Shown: in pieces, positions 43,086-55,811 of the stretch | How the letters are laid out: every line of letters starts with the position of its first letter | Position numbering within the stretch: position 1 is the first letter of the stretch | NCBI RefSeq assembly: GCF_000972845.2 | Contig: NC_040021.1 | Span: 8,351,291 to 8,415,290, forward strand | Length of the DNA: 64,000 bases | Direction: 5' to 3' | Source of the DNA: Larimichthys crocea | Taxonomy: Eukaryota; Chordata; Actinopteri; Sciaenidae | Position numbers and translations under genes: made by a program | Notes under the pieces: generated by a model | The model's database searches: none | What the model saw: only the letters and a program-made list of their open reading frames with translations | Told to the model about the DNA's origin: nothing

Positions 43086-45540
43086 GATGAACACGTGACG
43101 AATTGTTTGTATGTGTAGGCTTTTACACACCGTCTCATGTTTTGCACCAAGTGTTGCTGGTATTGCATATTCATCTATCTACAGAATGATGAATATGCAG
43201 TGTGAAACTATTTGAGAAATGAAAAGAAAGTGACGGAACAAAAACAAGTTGCCCTTCAGACAGGGGACATTTTTACCTTGGAGATTTGAGAGGAATTTCT
43301 ATTTAAACTGTCATTTACTGTTTCTTTCAAATGTCAGTCCCTTTGGGTAGGAGTGACAGTTAGATCGGCACAAAAGAAAAGGTTAATGCATTTGGAGTGA
43401 ATGTTGAAAAGCATTTAGAAAAAAGAAAAAAAACAGCTAGAGCTGTGCTCCACCCCGAGCCCTCAGATCTGGATCAGTTTCCTTGAGACGTTGCTGTTTT
43501 CTGGTAAATGGGATGGGATTCCTGATCCCGTCCCTCCAGGGGAGTACAAGTGCATGAATAGCTAATGTTCCAACGAGACCTCCTCCGCTTTCATTTGATG
43601 CCAGAGAATTTCCTCTCCACTGTCAGAGAAAGTCTACACTGTGTATTGGTCAGAATCCTAGTCCTTACGAAACTGTCTGAGTCAAATGAGAAGTTTAAAT
43701 ATTTCCCTTTAGATTTGTCTGGAAGAACAAGCCCAGATTGTGGAAAATGTGTGATTTATGCTCCCACTGGCACCTGTTGAAAGAAACTAAATCTTAGTTC
43801 ATCTTACTGGTATGGCATTAGTTGTATTGGTTGGATGCTTTAATATAAATAAAGACTATAAAACTGTCTCTCACCATGTGACCTCATCAGTGGACGGGGC
43901 AAGAAAAAACGTCAGTGCAAACAGTGGTGATTTAGATCGAAGACCTTGGAAGATAAGCAGGAGTATCCTTTCCAAATTACAGGGAGGTAATTTAAGGTGG
44001 AACGCATCAAGCTGACCTTCTCGTGACTCATGTCCATTATGAATGTCTAATGTGTTCAGAGTGTCAGTCAAGTGAAGCATTTGGCCCCCGTTCATGATAA
44101 GCGATACATATGACATTGATCTGCTGACCGGCTCATAACACTCCGTTGTTGGGTCTCTGTTACACCTGATGTAAGATGACTGCCAGTGCTGCACTCCCTT
44201 AACAGAGCTTTAATTGTTTTATATCCCTTCCACATTCTTGGGCTTTCAGTTTCACCTCAGTACACAGTTACACACACATGTTCATACATACACAAACAGA
44301 CTGAAGCAACACTCAACGGACATTGTTTCCTTTTTCCAATGAAGTGCTACGCTTGGCCAGCAGTACTAACAAATACACCCATGTGGGAATGTGGGAATCC
44401 TGTAAGGCCTTAAAAATGAAACCACATTTTATCCATGCAGAGTTGTGCAGAATAATAAGTCAAGTAAAATCCTGACTCACCTTAATCATACTTCGCTCTG
44501 TTTTATGTTAATAATGTAACTTGAGAAACCTTTGATATTCTTATAATAGCTGTCCCAATGTTTTTTTGGCTTGTGATCACTGAAAGCAACATTATGTAAC
44601 TTTTCTGCCATAAAATAACAGATTTTAAATCATGATGATGCTGACGTGTAATTGCACATACAGTGCAGATCATATTTTATGGATATAATGTTTTTTGGTA
44701 TCATTGATGTCATCCAGCTCTTTGTTTTATTTATATTCTTACATATTTAAAAGAAAAGCAAGCTTGACAGAATGAATGACAGATTAGATACTTTTTTTTT
44801 TTGTGAGTTGAGGGATGTTAACCTGGGTTTCCCCACCAGTAAATCAGAACTGAAGAAGCCTCTTGGATGAGGTGGAACATTTTCATGGATCTACAATCTT
44901 CAGTCAAGTTGCCCCAGATTTAACTCTTCTTCTCAAACAATCATTGATTATACAACATGAAAATACAGCACTGAGAAATTAAAATTTCCATTCTCATTTC
45001 CCACAACTAAACCACACTTGCCTCAACTATTTGATAAACCTCCTTGTATCATAAGATCTGCCATGTTTTTCTTTTTCTCTTTTTGGATATTTCCTCCTGC
45101 TGCTGCCAGGACCTCATTTACTCTTATTCAGGGCTGGGAAACGGGTTTTAGACACTAGGGAAATCTGGTGTGCCTCTGCTCCTCTCACAGCTAATTAGTT
45201 TGTGAACTAATTGCATACCTAACTTTAGCAAAGCGTCAGCCTAGTTCCATCTGTCCGCTATCTATATAGTAGGGAGGGAGATGGAGTAGAGCCTTCTGGT
45301 GACGTCCAAACTCCTTTTAGAATATTCTAGCAAGAACTTTTACCTCAGGAGCCTGTGAGCCGGTCCAGCCTGGTTCAAATAATCTTATGTCAGTTTGGCA
45401 ATGCACCAAAGGAAACTCACACATTGTGCAACTGACCACAATCGCAAATTCGGTTCACCAAGAATAAACATCCAAAGAGTTTCCAAAATGGTGCAAACTA
45501 AATCCGGATCGTTCATCACACTGACATGTTGGGACGTATG
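43086..45540. other. Intergenic, with one possible retroelement scrap
   Basis: No gene is supported. Around 44860-44940, GAACTGAAGAAGCCTCTTGG followed by ATGAGGTGGAACATTTTC resembles a recurring fish retroelement segment, but the match is from memory and imperfect. Confidence 0.4.
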
Positions 45541-45544
45541 CTTG

Positions 45545-45890
45545 TTCCCTTTCTCACAGAGAGTTTGAGATTAATATCAGTCTCACTTTGGCAACCATCC
45601 TATTATCTTAGCTTAGCTTAACATGCAGACTGAATGCAAGGGGAAACCGTTAACTCGGTTCTGTCAACACAGTGACAACAAGACTCAGGTCACTGTTACA
45701 AACAAGAAACAGCCCAGCACAAAACCATAAAACCATAACTTGCCTCCAGAGTTTCCAGACTCATTTCCAGTCTTTATGCTAAGCTAAGCTACCTGCCTGC
45801 TGGCTGCAACTTTATATTTAGTGCACAGAAATGAAAGTGGTATCTAACTCTCAGCAAGAAACCAAAATGTTTGCATTGCTAAATTTGTTT
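45545..45890. mobile_element. Foldback SINE/MITE-like teleost repeat, family B
   Basis: The right part reads TTTCCAGTCTTTATGCTAAG, CTAAGCTACCTGC and GAAAGTGGTATCTAACTCTC; the left part carries near-complementary words (CTTAGCTTAGCTTAACATGC, GACTGAATG). The element can fold back on itself. It belongs to a repeat abundant in fish; diverged relatives appear within the duplicated segment at 51.5 and 53.9 kb. Confidence 0.6.
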
Positions 45891-46613
45891 CCCCTTGAAG
45901 CATCTACACGTACTGCACATAGTGTTACAATCTAATGTGAAACCTTAAAGAGTTCAGACCTTTTTTCTACTGTCTCTTTTCTCTTTCATTGCATTGGTTG
46001 GGAGGCAGACATCTCAGAAACAGATATCTCAAACTCTGGCCAAATAAAACCACAAACTATTTGCATGGATAGATATTATTAGTGTTATTATTGTGTTTTT
46101 GGTGAACCCTTTAAGGTCTCTAAATCATGCTTTTTGTGGTATTTTCTTCTTACTACAGAGACTCACAGCAATTGCCACTTATAAGATTACACACTGCTAT
46201 AGGCAAAACTTCAGATTTCACACACATTCTCACTTTCGCAGCTTGATAATAATGGACCTTGTTTCAAGCTTTAAACACTGCTCCCTTTGTGGCAGACGAA
46301 ACCAAAGTTTGTCTGAGGTGAGCCAGAGGCTCTTGAGGTTTGATGACCTAGACTTCCCCTGATCTCTCTCTCAGAGTTGTGGCTGATGAGGGAAACAGAC
46401 ACCCATTTCAAACAGACCCCCCACCTGCCACTCGCCTTCCTGTGGTTGAGGTTGAGTAGGTGGATAGAGGTACTCCCCTTGGACTCAAATATGATATGCA
46501 ACGCTACCAACATGCAACAGATGACAGGAGAGAGAAAGATCAAGCAATAGGGGATGGATTTAAAGTCAAGGTTTGTAGGTAGCAGTGACTCAGATTTCTG
46601 GGAAACTGAGCTG
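45891..46613. other. Intergenic sequence left of the duplicated segment
   Basis: No recognised gene. A minus-strand frame at 46271-46543 includes a hydrophobic stretch (IFLSPVICCMLVALHIIF), but shows no splice context, homologue or codon bias that I can defend. Confidence 0.4.
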
Positions 46614-46959
46614 CGGGTTGTTGTGGGGGTGGCTACGGAAGAGTTGGAGCACAGTGGGACTTGACGTCTAACTTACTTGTTAAAGTGAACATGTAAAGGT
46701 ATCAGTCACAAGAGATGGTGGTAAAGTGGCATGTGGTTTAGAAATGTCCATATGAGGTGCAAAGTGAAATGATTTTGAAAGGTGTAATGTGAGATCAGAG
46801 GTCAGAGTGTGGGCTGCTGCTGTGTAGAGAAATATCAACTCTAATGTTCAGTTTCCTTCACCAAATGTGCAAGGCAAGTTTGCACCAAAATAAGGGTTCA
46901 GTACTTTTCTACAACATATGCATATTGGGTTTTATTAAGGTCAAATGAAAATATTATTA

Positions 46960-47290
46960 CATATTTACATTTAGCATATACTTTTATCCAAATCACATTA
47001 CAAAAAATGGAAACAAACAAGGTACAATGTGACTAGGACATGTTAGTGCAGCAATATGACAGTGACGGTACTAGAGGGGGGATCGATTTATCATGTCCAG
47101 TTGTTGGTAGTGCAAGGAGAGGAGGTACTCTCTGAAGAGCTGGGTCTTCACAAGGTTTCACAAGGATGAGAAAAGTTTGGATTGCCTTGAGTGTACGAGT
47201 GGCAGAGCTAGGCGTCATTCAGTGGATGATAACATATGTCTGTATGAGGACATTTAAGTAGGTGGGTGCAGAACCGGAGTGTACTTTGTA
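46960..47290. repeat. Teleost 'TTTAGCATATACTTTTATCC' interspersed repeat
   Basis: ACATTTAGCATATACTTTTA, then TCCAAATCACATTACAAAAA, and later CTCTGAAGAGCTGGGTCTTC, match a fish repeat whose consensus reads roughly 'acatttwkcatttagcagacgcttttatccaaagcgacttacaa'. The second copy at 56150-56520 is more complete in its right half. Confidence 0.6.
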
Positions 47291-50200
47291 GTCAGCATTA
47301 GTTATTTGAAATTAAAACTAGTCTCACATGCATGCTATTCATAATTTAAGCAGAATTAATTCTGTGGTGAGCATTTTTCAATTTGTGATCATTTCATTTC
47401 AATCACTAGAGAAGATTAAACAACAGATGAATAAATCAAGTCAAAGAAGATTTGCTTTAACAAGTTCCCAGCATCATCCTTTCAGCGCAGCCAGTGACTT
47501 CACCCTGGTGACATCTCTGGACAAATTGGACGAAAATGACCGGGGGCCAGACCGATGCACAGAAATGTTCTTTATCAAAGGTCAAATCTAATGGACTGTG
47601 CAGCCCAGGTGTGTCTGTGCTCCTTTAACACTGCAGTCTTTTACGTAACGCCACAAGTCATATTTCCTTCACTGGGACCTTAAACATCATCCAATCTGGA
47701 TGGATACAACTAAATGCGGGCAACATGGTAACTGTATCTGATTTTATATGGAAATTAATGAAGGATAAACTGTACATGATAGATTTATAAAACATGTTTT
47801 AAACGTTATCTGATCACGCTCTGGATATCATAACATATTTTGCAATGAGATGCAGTTCATGCTGGCACCTTCCAACCACCTGCTTGTACATCCTGCTTCA
47901 TTATTTTGATCCTTTCATACCTCTGAGCCAAAAAAGAAAGAGTTTCATTGTTATCCAGTAAACTGAGTGGAATAACAGTGTGTAAACTTGTTTTCCCCCA
48001 AGCATTTTTTCATGAGCCCATGTGGTCAGTGATGACAGACCCGCAGTACTTTCTTCCTGTGCTGATTAGATAGCAACTTGCTCTCTCTCTGTTTCACTGA
48101 GTGTGAAATATACACAAAGGGGGAAGGCGCTTGTGAGATATCAAACACTCTGTAACCTGCAAAAAAAATGACACAATAATACAAAGAATTTAAATTTAAT
48201 GCTTCAACATCTGAGGCTCTAATTTGGATAAAAAACTGTAATTTGTAAGTTAAACTAAGTAACATAAACGTGTTGCTCTCTCTTTTTTCATCTCACTTAA
48301 ATTCATAATTTTAGACCAGAATGAAAACTATTCCCTCCTACACCTACCACTAAAAGACTACTGTTCTGTAAAGACATACAGTGCTAATAAATAAATAAAG
48401 AAAATAGGTGTGAGATGTACACTCTTTAAAAATGTCACTGTGAGTTTTTACTTTGTGTCTTATAGGAGCAAGGGTACAATCACTTTTCTAAAGTATCCTT
48501 TTCTCAGTATATTTAGCGTCTCACTCTCAATGTACAAAAGCCTCTGCTATTTCCCACCGCATCAGCATATATAATGCGGGTGCCACATGGGCAGCGATCA
48601 GAGATAGCATACACACCCTCGAGGCATTTCCTGTGGTGTTCCTGCTTTCTTCATGACTTCAGTGCTAATGTCCATTAATCCTGTCAAACTCCGACAGCTC
48701 TTTCTGTCTCAGGGTCTGATATCACAAAGGGTCTCTCTCTCTCCTCCGTCTCTCACAGTTGTTCGCTCTGAACTGAAAGCAGCAGACTGGGGCTCCCAGC
48801 ATTTCACAGCCGATGGTGGAGATAAGCTTTCTAATGTGGTAGGTGTACACATGCCTGTGTGTGCACATACGACAGGAAAAACAGAGATCTGCTGTAGCTC
48901 AGACTTTGGGAAAAACGGTCACTGCACAAATGTACTACACAATGCTATACAAAGGGATGAAAATAAGGTTAAAGACATGGGGTTGTGAGCTAAGCACAGT
49001 GTCTAAACCAGCAGTTTTGTTGTGTCTGAAAGGTTAATGAATACCTAACGTGCAGAGTTTCAGTCAAGTCAATCATGATTTTTATTATGGCTGCCCTCAT
49101 CTTTCTTTGAGTTACAGCCTTTGTTGGCATAGCTATTTTGGGCTTCTCATTTGTCATATTGGCCTTTGACACGACAAATACCAGACGTCATTTATCTCTA
49201 GCGGGACACAATTCAGCAGAAGTCTTTGCCATGTCTCCTCACAGTCGCCCGTAGATAAGGTTACCCTTGCCATCTCCCACACAGTTTTACACAATTCAGC
49301 AGCTGAGTCACCCAATAATTTAGGGATCTAAACCCAGAACCACGTCTATCTTTCACGGAAAACCAGCAGTTATAATAATGGGTAATGACTACAGGATTTA
49401 GATGTTGGCCCTGCAAAGTTCCATTTAAACAATAACTTGTGTTAACTGCATCTTCAATAAAACATGTAATATTCACGAGTATAAAGTTCAAACTTTACAG
49501 TTGCACTTACTCACTCTGTGTTGGCAAAGATGAAACCAAGGACTCTGTTCCAAATGTTTTTTATTTCATATACGCATACCCAGAGGTGGTCACACATTGG
49601 ACAAAATGGTGCAATTGCTGTGTCTCAGTTTGGGTATTTCGATACTTACACTTGCTATTTTGAGTGTTTTCACACTGTCAGTGATGGCAAAATGCAGTTT
49701 ACTGGAAGTACCCGGATGGTGAACTCATAATGGTCAAATAATGAGCGTGGTAGACACTTCTTGCCCTCATAGGGTGCAATTTGGCTATAGTTGATTTGAA
49801 CAAGGAAGCTTGCAATATACAAATGTAAGTTGTGCATATGTTATATTTATAATTGGCAGTCAAATGTTGGTGCTAATGCTCCACCCTCTGGTACCCCTGC
49901 TGGTAAAATGTGTGCCATGTTTCGGCAATTGTACTGCTATTTAGACACTCCCATGCCAAAATTAGCACATAGGAAGTACATAGCGTACACAGCTCTACTA
50001 CCTAGAAGTGTACTAATGGAAGTATCCAAAGTGACAGTCAGTTAAACATGACTGCTATGGTAGTGTACCAGCATGGTTGTCTATTAATGATCAACAGAGT
50101 GTTCAACATCTATTTTTACAGGAGAAATTGGAGCAAGCGCTGTGAACAGTTTTTCTTCAAAGACACTGGCTAGACTGGAAATGTAAAAAACACAACAACT

Positions 50201-51544
50201 CATGTAGACACATATCAGACGTGCATAAACATGTTAAACAAGGAAATATTTATTCTGGAGGAAGTCATTTTGTGTGTCCCACAGCCCGACTCATCTGAGA
50301 TAAATGCCGTTTTGAACAGCGCATGATTTGCGGATGTTGCAGCGTCTATAGGATACAACAGGGCTTTTAGGTGACAACCAAATGAAACGAATTTATTTTG
50401 TAAAGCCACAGCTGGATTCACCATCAAATGATAACAGCAGCTGGAACCAGATTTATATCCTTTTTAAACTTTAAGTCACCAGCTGTATATTTCCAGCAGT
50501 GGAAATTGTTTTCAGGCTTTCCTAAGTTCACGACCGCAACCTTCTTACTTGAACTCAAAACTATTTGGACTATGGGACTTCCAATTACCTGAAAATGGCC
50601 ATGCAGCCTCTACATGTACGGGGAAAAACAGTTATTAGCAAACTATAATTTCTCTCACTGGAGGACAAGACACTGACATGTGAGAGGACAGCATTGTTTT
50701 GTCTGTTCAGCTGCTACCTGAGGGGAAATCCTTATCACTTTCAGGATTCAGCGGGTTTCAGTTGACAATGAAGTCATCTTGCTGTGAGAAAGACGATATT
50801 GATAGAAAGGCTCCGAGGCCGAGCCTACCCCCGTAGGACAATCATTTAGGTCATGACCTCACCAGTGCCAAAGGTATTACTCACCAGTCCGCAGAAAGCA
50901 TGAGACCTATAAATCACAATGTGAAGGATGTATTATTTTTACAATACAGTCCAGATAAAGAGATACGACACAACTGTGGCTAACACATCTTTACAGTGAC
51001 ATGTGGACGAAAGGAAGGAGGGGCAGCGATATGAGGAGTACAGGACGTGCTGCTCATTCCCAGTGTTTTCTCAGAATGACCCAATTTCCATTCAGTGATC
51101 ACAGGCATGTACTGGCCCACACTGTGTTTTTGTGCCCAAATGATAGGCTATTAATAGAAAGGAAAGGGCTGAGTTTGGTTTCGGGTTTCCTTTACATTCT
51201 GTTTGCATGCAGGGAGGTGACTGGAATCAATTACTGGTAAAAGGGTAAAAAGGATTAACTGTTGTCCAAGGTGTTGCATTTAAAGCAACCTGATCTCTGC
51301 AGCGACACATTTCGAGATGCTTGATGTAGATTAAACCAACGTTTTTTACTTGGCCTGTATTTTATCTTCCAAGGGAGAACAAGCAAACTGTTTCCAGGCA
51401 GTAACACACAGTCATAGAAAATTCCGGAAAATGTCTGACATACAATGTGTTTTAAAGAGATGACTCACATGATTTCAAAGGTATCAAGGATTCATAGAAC
51501 ATCATCGCATAAAACCAAATATTTTGACCTCACTGTCTCATCTG

Positions 51545-51820
51545 ATCTGTTGGCATTAGACTGGAAGCAGTCTTTTCCAGTTGCACAGGAAATCAGCTGA
51601 GACTCCAGGAAGTTACTACTACCCCCCGCCCCTAAGTCCCTCTATACTTTTTTTTACAGTTACGTTTTTGTATGGAGTAAACAAACGGCATATTAGTGTT
51701 GGTTGTAGCTTCATATTTACTGTGAAAGAGATCTCTCAGAAACAAAAGCGAATAAAGTAGTTCCCAAACATCTATTTGTTCTCTTAAATGAGTTCCTGTA
51801 TTTTCTAACCTGTGGTTTTG
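51545..51820. repeat. Family-B foldback repeat relative
   Basis: TTGGCATTAGACTGGAAGCA, GCTGAGACTCCAGGAAGTTA and TGTAGCTTCATATTTACTGT are shared with the element at 53885-54320, about 2.4 kb to the right, with clear divergence between the two. The counterpart in the second large copy is at about 60835-61085. Confidence 0.6.
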
Positions 51821-53884
51821 TGTGATGAGAAGAGGAGTTGGTTGAATGGTCAGTCTCCTTCCTACAGTGGTGAGGAAGAATGGCAAGGGTCATGTTCATC
51901 TGACAATGAAAAGGAGGAGAATAATGATGATGTGAGTCATAAAGAGCAAACTAGAAATGACTTGGATTTTATTGCCTCTATGTCTCTATTATAACTTTAA
52001 GCCCTATGAAGAGGTTACATAACAGAAGTTGCACAGATGTTTTCCTAAGAGGTCAAACCTGAGACCTGACCTCAACGAAAACAATCTGACCCCCAACTAT
52101 TTCGGTAAATCCGACAAACACACTGCAGGGACTGAGATTGCCTCAAGCCAACGGTAAATGTGAAGCGGAAAGCATAAAAAACTTGTTATAGGCCCAAGTG
52201 TAGAGACAAACACGAACACATAGAAGCAACCATATTTATAGAAGTTTGATTAATTCAGCTCAAATCTTCTACGAGATCAAGGAGATTTAAAAGTACATGC
52301 ACCATACATAGGCTTTTGTTTGCTATGTCCACCTCTGTGTTAGACTGTTTTTCCACAAACTTAGGGGTCTTGCAGTCTTTATGGGAATAACTATATGTAT
52401 GGTAAACGATAACTATTGTAAAACGTCGTGGACCACAGGCCGAAGTCGGAACCAGGTTCTCTGCAGCTACTTATTTATTATTGTCAGTATTTTACTTATC
52501 CATCTTGTATATGTGATCTGCGTACCAATTTTTATCTTATATCTTATCTTATCGTATCTTATCTTATCTTAAAACATCTTAAAATATGTACCCAACTGAT
52601 TTACCAGATAGAAGAATAAAAAAAACCTGTACTTAGTGCATAAGTTTTTGTTGCAGTTTTACATAGTATTTAAGATAAGCACCATATCAACAAACACAAG
52701 TAAGTGTAGTAATAAGTACAAACTGACATACTGAAATAATTTTCAGTATATTATCAGTATATATCTTAGTATTTTTCGTGTGCATCTAATTAATTTATTA
52801 TTATTATTTATTTATTTGTACTCCTATTAATCTGGTCCCATAACATGAAGTAGTGTCTGTATAACCTTTAAACGTGAATTTTAATATTATAAATATAATG
52901 TATTTTTGGATTATGAAACTTGTTTTTATTTAGTACTCTGGACCCTGATCCGCAATCAGGTCTGCAGCCTAACTCTCATCCGGTGAGCCGGTACATCGTG
53001 TTTGATGATGACGTAAAGCAACGAACTTGTGGTGATTGAGGTGTTTACCACGGACAAAACGAGGACCCGTGTTCGAGCGGCAACTGCCAAGTGGGTCAAC
53101 TTGAAAGCAGTTAAGTGAAGTTAAAACCGCTTTAATGAGAACAGACTTGCAGCAGGAGCAGCAGGAACCGAGGATTTGTTCATGCGAAAACATCTTCAGA
53201 GGAAAACAGTTAAGTGTAAATGGTTTAATATCGAGCGCTTCTTCTCTGTGTGTGATGCATTGGTGCACGACAGTAGTGATCTGTAGGAAACGGTGTGCGT
53301 GTTGTGTTTGCTCAGGTGCGCGCGTGTGAACAGCCTGCAGGCAAGGCTGCTGGTCTTGGATCAGAGAGATAAATGCTGGACAGATGAATACTGATGGCAG
53401 ATAACAGAGGTGGAACAGGTTGCACAAAGAAAAAAAGACCATATTGATTGATGTGTGTGATGGGTCAGAGAGAACACTAACAGTTTTGATCCTGTGATGA
53501 GACACGATGACGATCTTGACACTGACCGTTTTTTTATTTTTTATTTTTAAAAGGATCTATAAATAACGGAGCATCATCTTGGAAAAAGAACAGTCCTGCC
53601 AGAGATTGGATGTTGTTCTCTGGACAGCCTGGTGCAAACGACAGTTCAAATCAACATTGAATTTTTTTTTTTATATACTTCAGCTGTATGAAAAACAGCA
53701 AACAGATTGAAGATGGGGGTGGAAGTGCACAGGTTTTTTTGACATTCACAGTGACTTTCACACTGAATCACTCCAGTCTTCATAAGTGATGATAATGCTT
53801 AATAAACTACATGTTAAGTTTTGCATCTGTGATTGACGTCAGCTCCTGCTGTGCATAATGAATTAATGGAAAAAAAAAAGTTTG

Positions 53885-54320
53885 ACATTCTCAGAAATAA
53901 GGTAATGCACTTCAAAAAGATCGATTGCCACTCTCATATCTGTGTATCAGTATAGTGAAGCCAGTTTGGCATTAAGACTGGAAACAGTCTTCTTGCAGTC
54001 GTCCCAGTTGCCAGGAAACCAGCTGAGACTCCAGGAAGTTACTACTCCCCGCCATATAACTCCCCTCTGTAAAACGGTGAGTACAGCTGGTTTTACGGTT
54101 ACGTTTTTTGTAGGAATAACAAACGCATAGTAAGTGTGTTAAGTGGTGAGCTTGTAAAGTGCTGAGGAGGGACTCCGAATTCCCTGTTTCGAGTCTTTAT
54201 ATGCACTAAGAATGGTTGTAGCTCATATTTATCGGTGAAGAGTACTTTTCCTCTGGAAACAAAGCGAAATGAAATTTACTTCCCCAAAACTCTATTTGTT
54301 CCGTTTCATTATGTTCCTAT
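53885..54320. repeat. Family-B foldback repeat, fuller copy
   Basis: The left end (GACATTCTCAGAAATAAGGT, CGATTGCCACTCTCATATCT) and the right end (ATCGGTGAAGAG, AACAAAGCGAAATGAAATTT) are those of the common fish foldback repeat. Compared with the copy at 51.5 kb it has about 80 extra bases, including GGACTCCGAATTCCCTGTTT. The counterpart in the second large copy is at about 63240-63670. Confidence 0.6.
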
Positions 54321-54663
54321 AGTTGTTTAACCTGTTGTTTTGCGGTGAATCATAAAGAGCGAAGTTGGTTGCATTCAATCTCCTCGCCTCACCGTTTGAG
54401 AAGAATGCAGGGTGTTCTTCCTACTTCTAATCTCGGAGAAAGCTAATCGGGAGATTGGACGCTTCAACCCCTCCCCATGAGTGCCCCACCTGTAAATTAA
54501 ACCCGGGCCCATCTCCAATGTCCCTTCAGGTAGTTTGGTCCTTGTGATTTACAGTCCCTCCGCTGTGTCTCTAATGACCGTGTGACCCTGGGTTTATTGA
54601 GTCATGTAGGCTGTAAGGCTTTTTAAACCATGCAAGCAAAGGGCTCTAAGGAGAGCAACGTTG

Positions 54664-55801
54664 GTCTGTTCGGTCAGTCAGTCGCAGCACTTTGATCCGA
54701 TGTGAATAACTCAACAACGTTGGATGATTGCTGCAATTTCCATGGGAAAAAAATCCATCCAGATAGTTTGAGGCATGTACAGGTCCCCACAGGGGGTATG
54801 AATGATAATGACCTTTCGTGATCCCTATACTGTTTCCCAAGTGTCACCTTAAAGTCTATGTTGGGTTTGGAGTGAAATGCGTCACAACTATTGGCGGGTC
54901 CCTGAAATTTCATTCACACATTCATGCCCCCCATTTAGGATGAATTGTAATAACTGTGATTGCTTATAACTGGGCACCAGCATGAATCAAAAAAGGTAAT
55001 TGTGCCACTGCCTCACATGTGTTCGTTGTGAATAGAGCAAATTGCACCAGGTACGAGCCCACTATCAGGGCTGTCACTCTTTGCCTTGTTGGAAATCAAA
55101 GAGGTATGTCAGAAATTGGCATTTAAACCAACCTTAGTTTTTAGGGTTTAAAAACCTGTGAGAAATTGATGTTTTGTGGGGACACTTAGGGCATGGAAAC
55201 AAGTGTGGTCTGCGCCAGGTGTTCATGGTGTTTAAGAGCTTTTCTGCTGTTAAGAACGCCTGCTGAGCTGAAACAACAATAGAGTGGTGAGAGTGGAATC
55301 AAACTGTACTTTATTAGGCCAGACAGTTAAACATTGAGCTAAAACTTGCTACAAAAGCCTCTTAAGCCAGGGGAGTGCAGTTTCAGGTGAATAATCTCCG
55401 TAGGTTCAATACAGGAGGCCACACGTTTTTACGTTATAAGTGCGTTAAATCTCTGATTGTGGTAATTGGGTTTAGAAGCACAGGGGTCATTCATCTTTCT
55501 TTGTAGGTAGGATAGTGATTGTGTGGAAACTCAGAGGTGACAGATGTCAGTGTCCTGGTCATTGTGTATCCAATCCCGCAAAAATCGGCACAGTGCCCGT
55601 CTTTGGCACTGGAAACAACCTGTCATAGGGACGGCTGGTCAGTTTATGATAGCTGCAAGTTCAGGTAGCTTTCTCTGTCTCTGTGGTCTCCTGATTTGAA
55701 GGTTTTTGACTGGAAGTCTTTCAGACGGATGGCTCCACAGGGATGGCTTTGGTCCCGCGGTATATCACGTTTCTCCCCTTGAAGATATCTTATATCCTCC
55801 A
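54664..55801 (+). other. Right end of the left contig; no gene seen
   Basis: This sequence continues the first duplicated copy, and its counterpart would lie beyond the right edge of the window. No gene is seen. Word structure looks disturbed by many small indels, so frames here should not be trusted. Confidence 0.5.
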
Positions 55802-55811
55802 NNNNNNNNNN
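55802..55811. other. Assembly gap (10 N)
   Basis: Ten consecutive N bases. A round fixed number suggests a placeholder, not a measured distance. An open frame reported across it is an artefact. Confidence 0.99.

Larger units (their letters stand above)
46614..54663 (+). repeat. First copy of an 8-kb direct duplication
   Basis: From CGGGTTGTTGTGGGGGTGGC onward this stretch aligns end to end with 55812-64000. Differences are mainly single-base indels, plus a few larger indels and short tandem repeat changes. No gene was recognised inside. Its contents are intergenic: a fish repeat at about 46.96-47.29 kb and two family-B foldback repeats near 51.5 and 53.9 kb. The first copy loses bases relative to the second increasingly often beyond about 51.5 kb, as expected near a poorly covered contig end. 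Confidence 0.93.

Noticed and set aside
46271..46543. Minus-strand frame with a hydrophobic segment
   Set aside because: One membrane-like stretch is not enough; no homologue, start context or splice sites could be supported.
47328..47591. Frame repeated at 56569-56880 as apparent evidence for a conserved protein
   Set aside because: It recurs only because the whole 8-kb segment is present twice; the two copies differ by frame-breaking indels.
51545..54320. Two similar segments 2.4 kb apart as LTRs of a retrovirus-like element
   Set aside because: No LTR-type TG...CA ends, primer-binding site or gag/pol frame between them; they match a dispersed foldback repeat also present at 45.5 kb.
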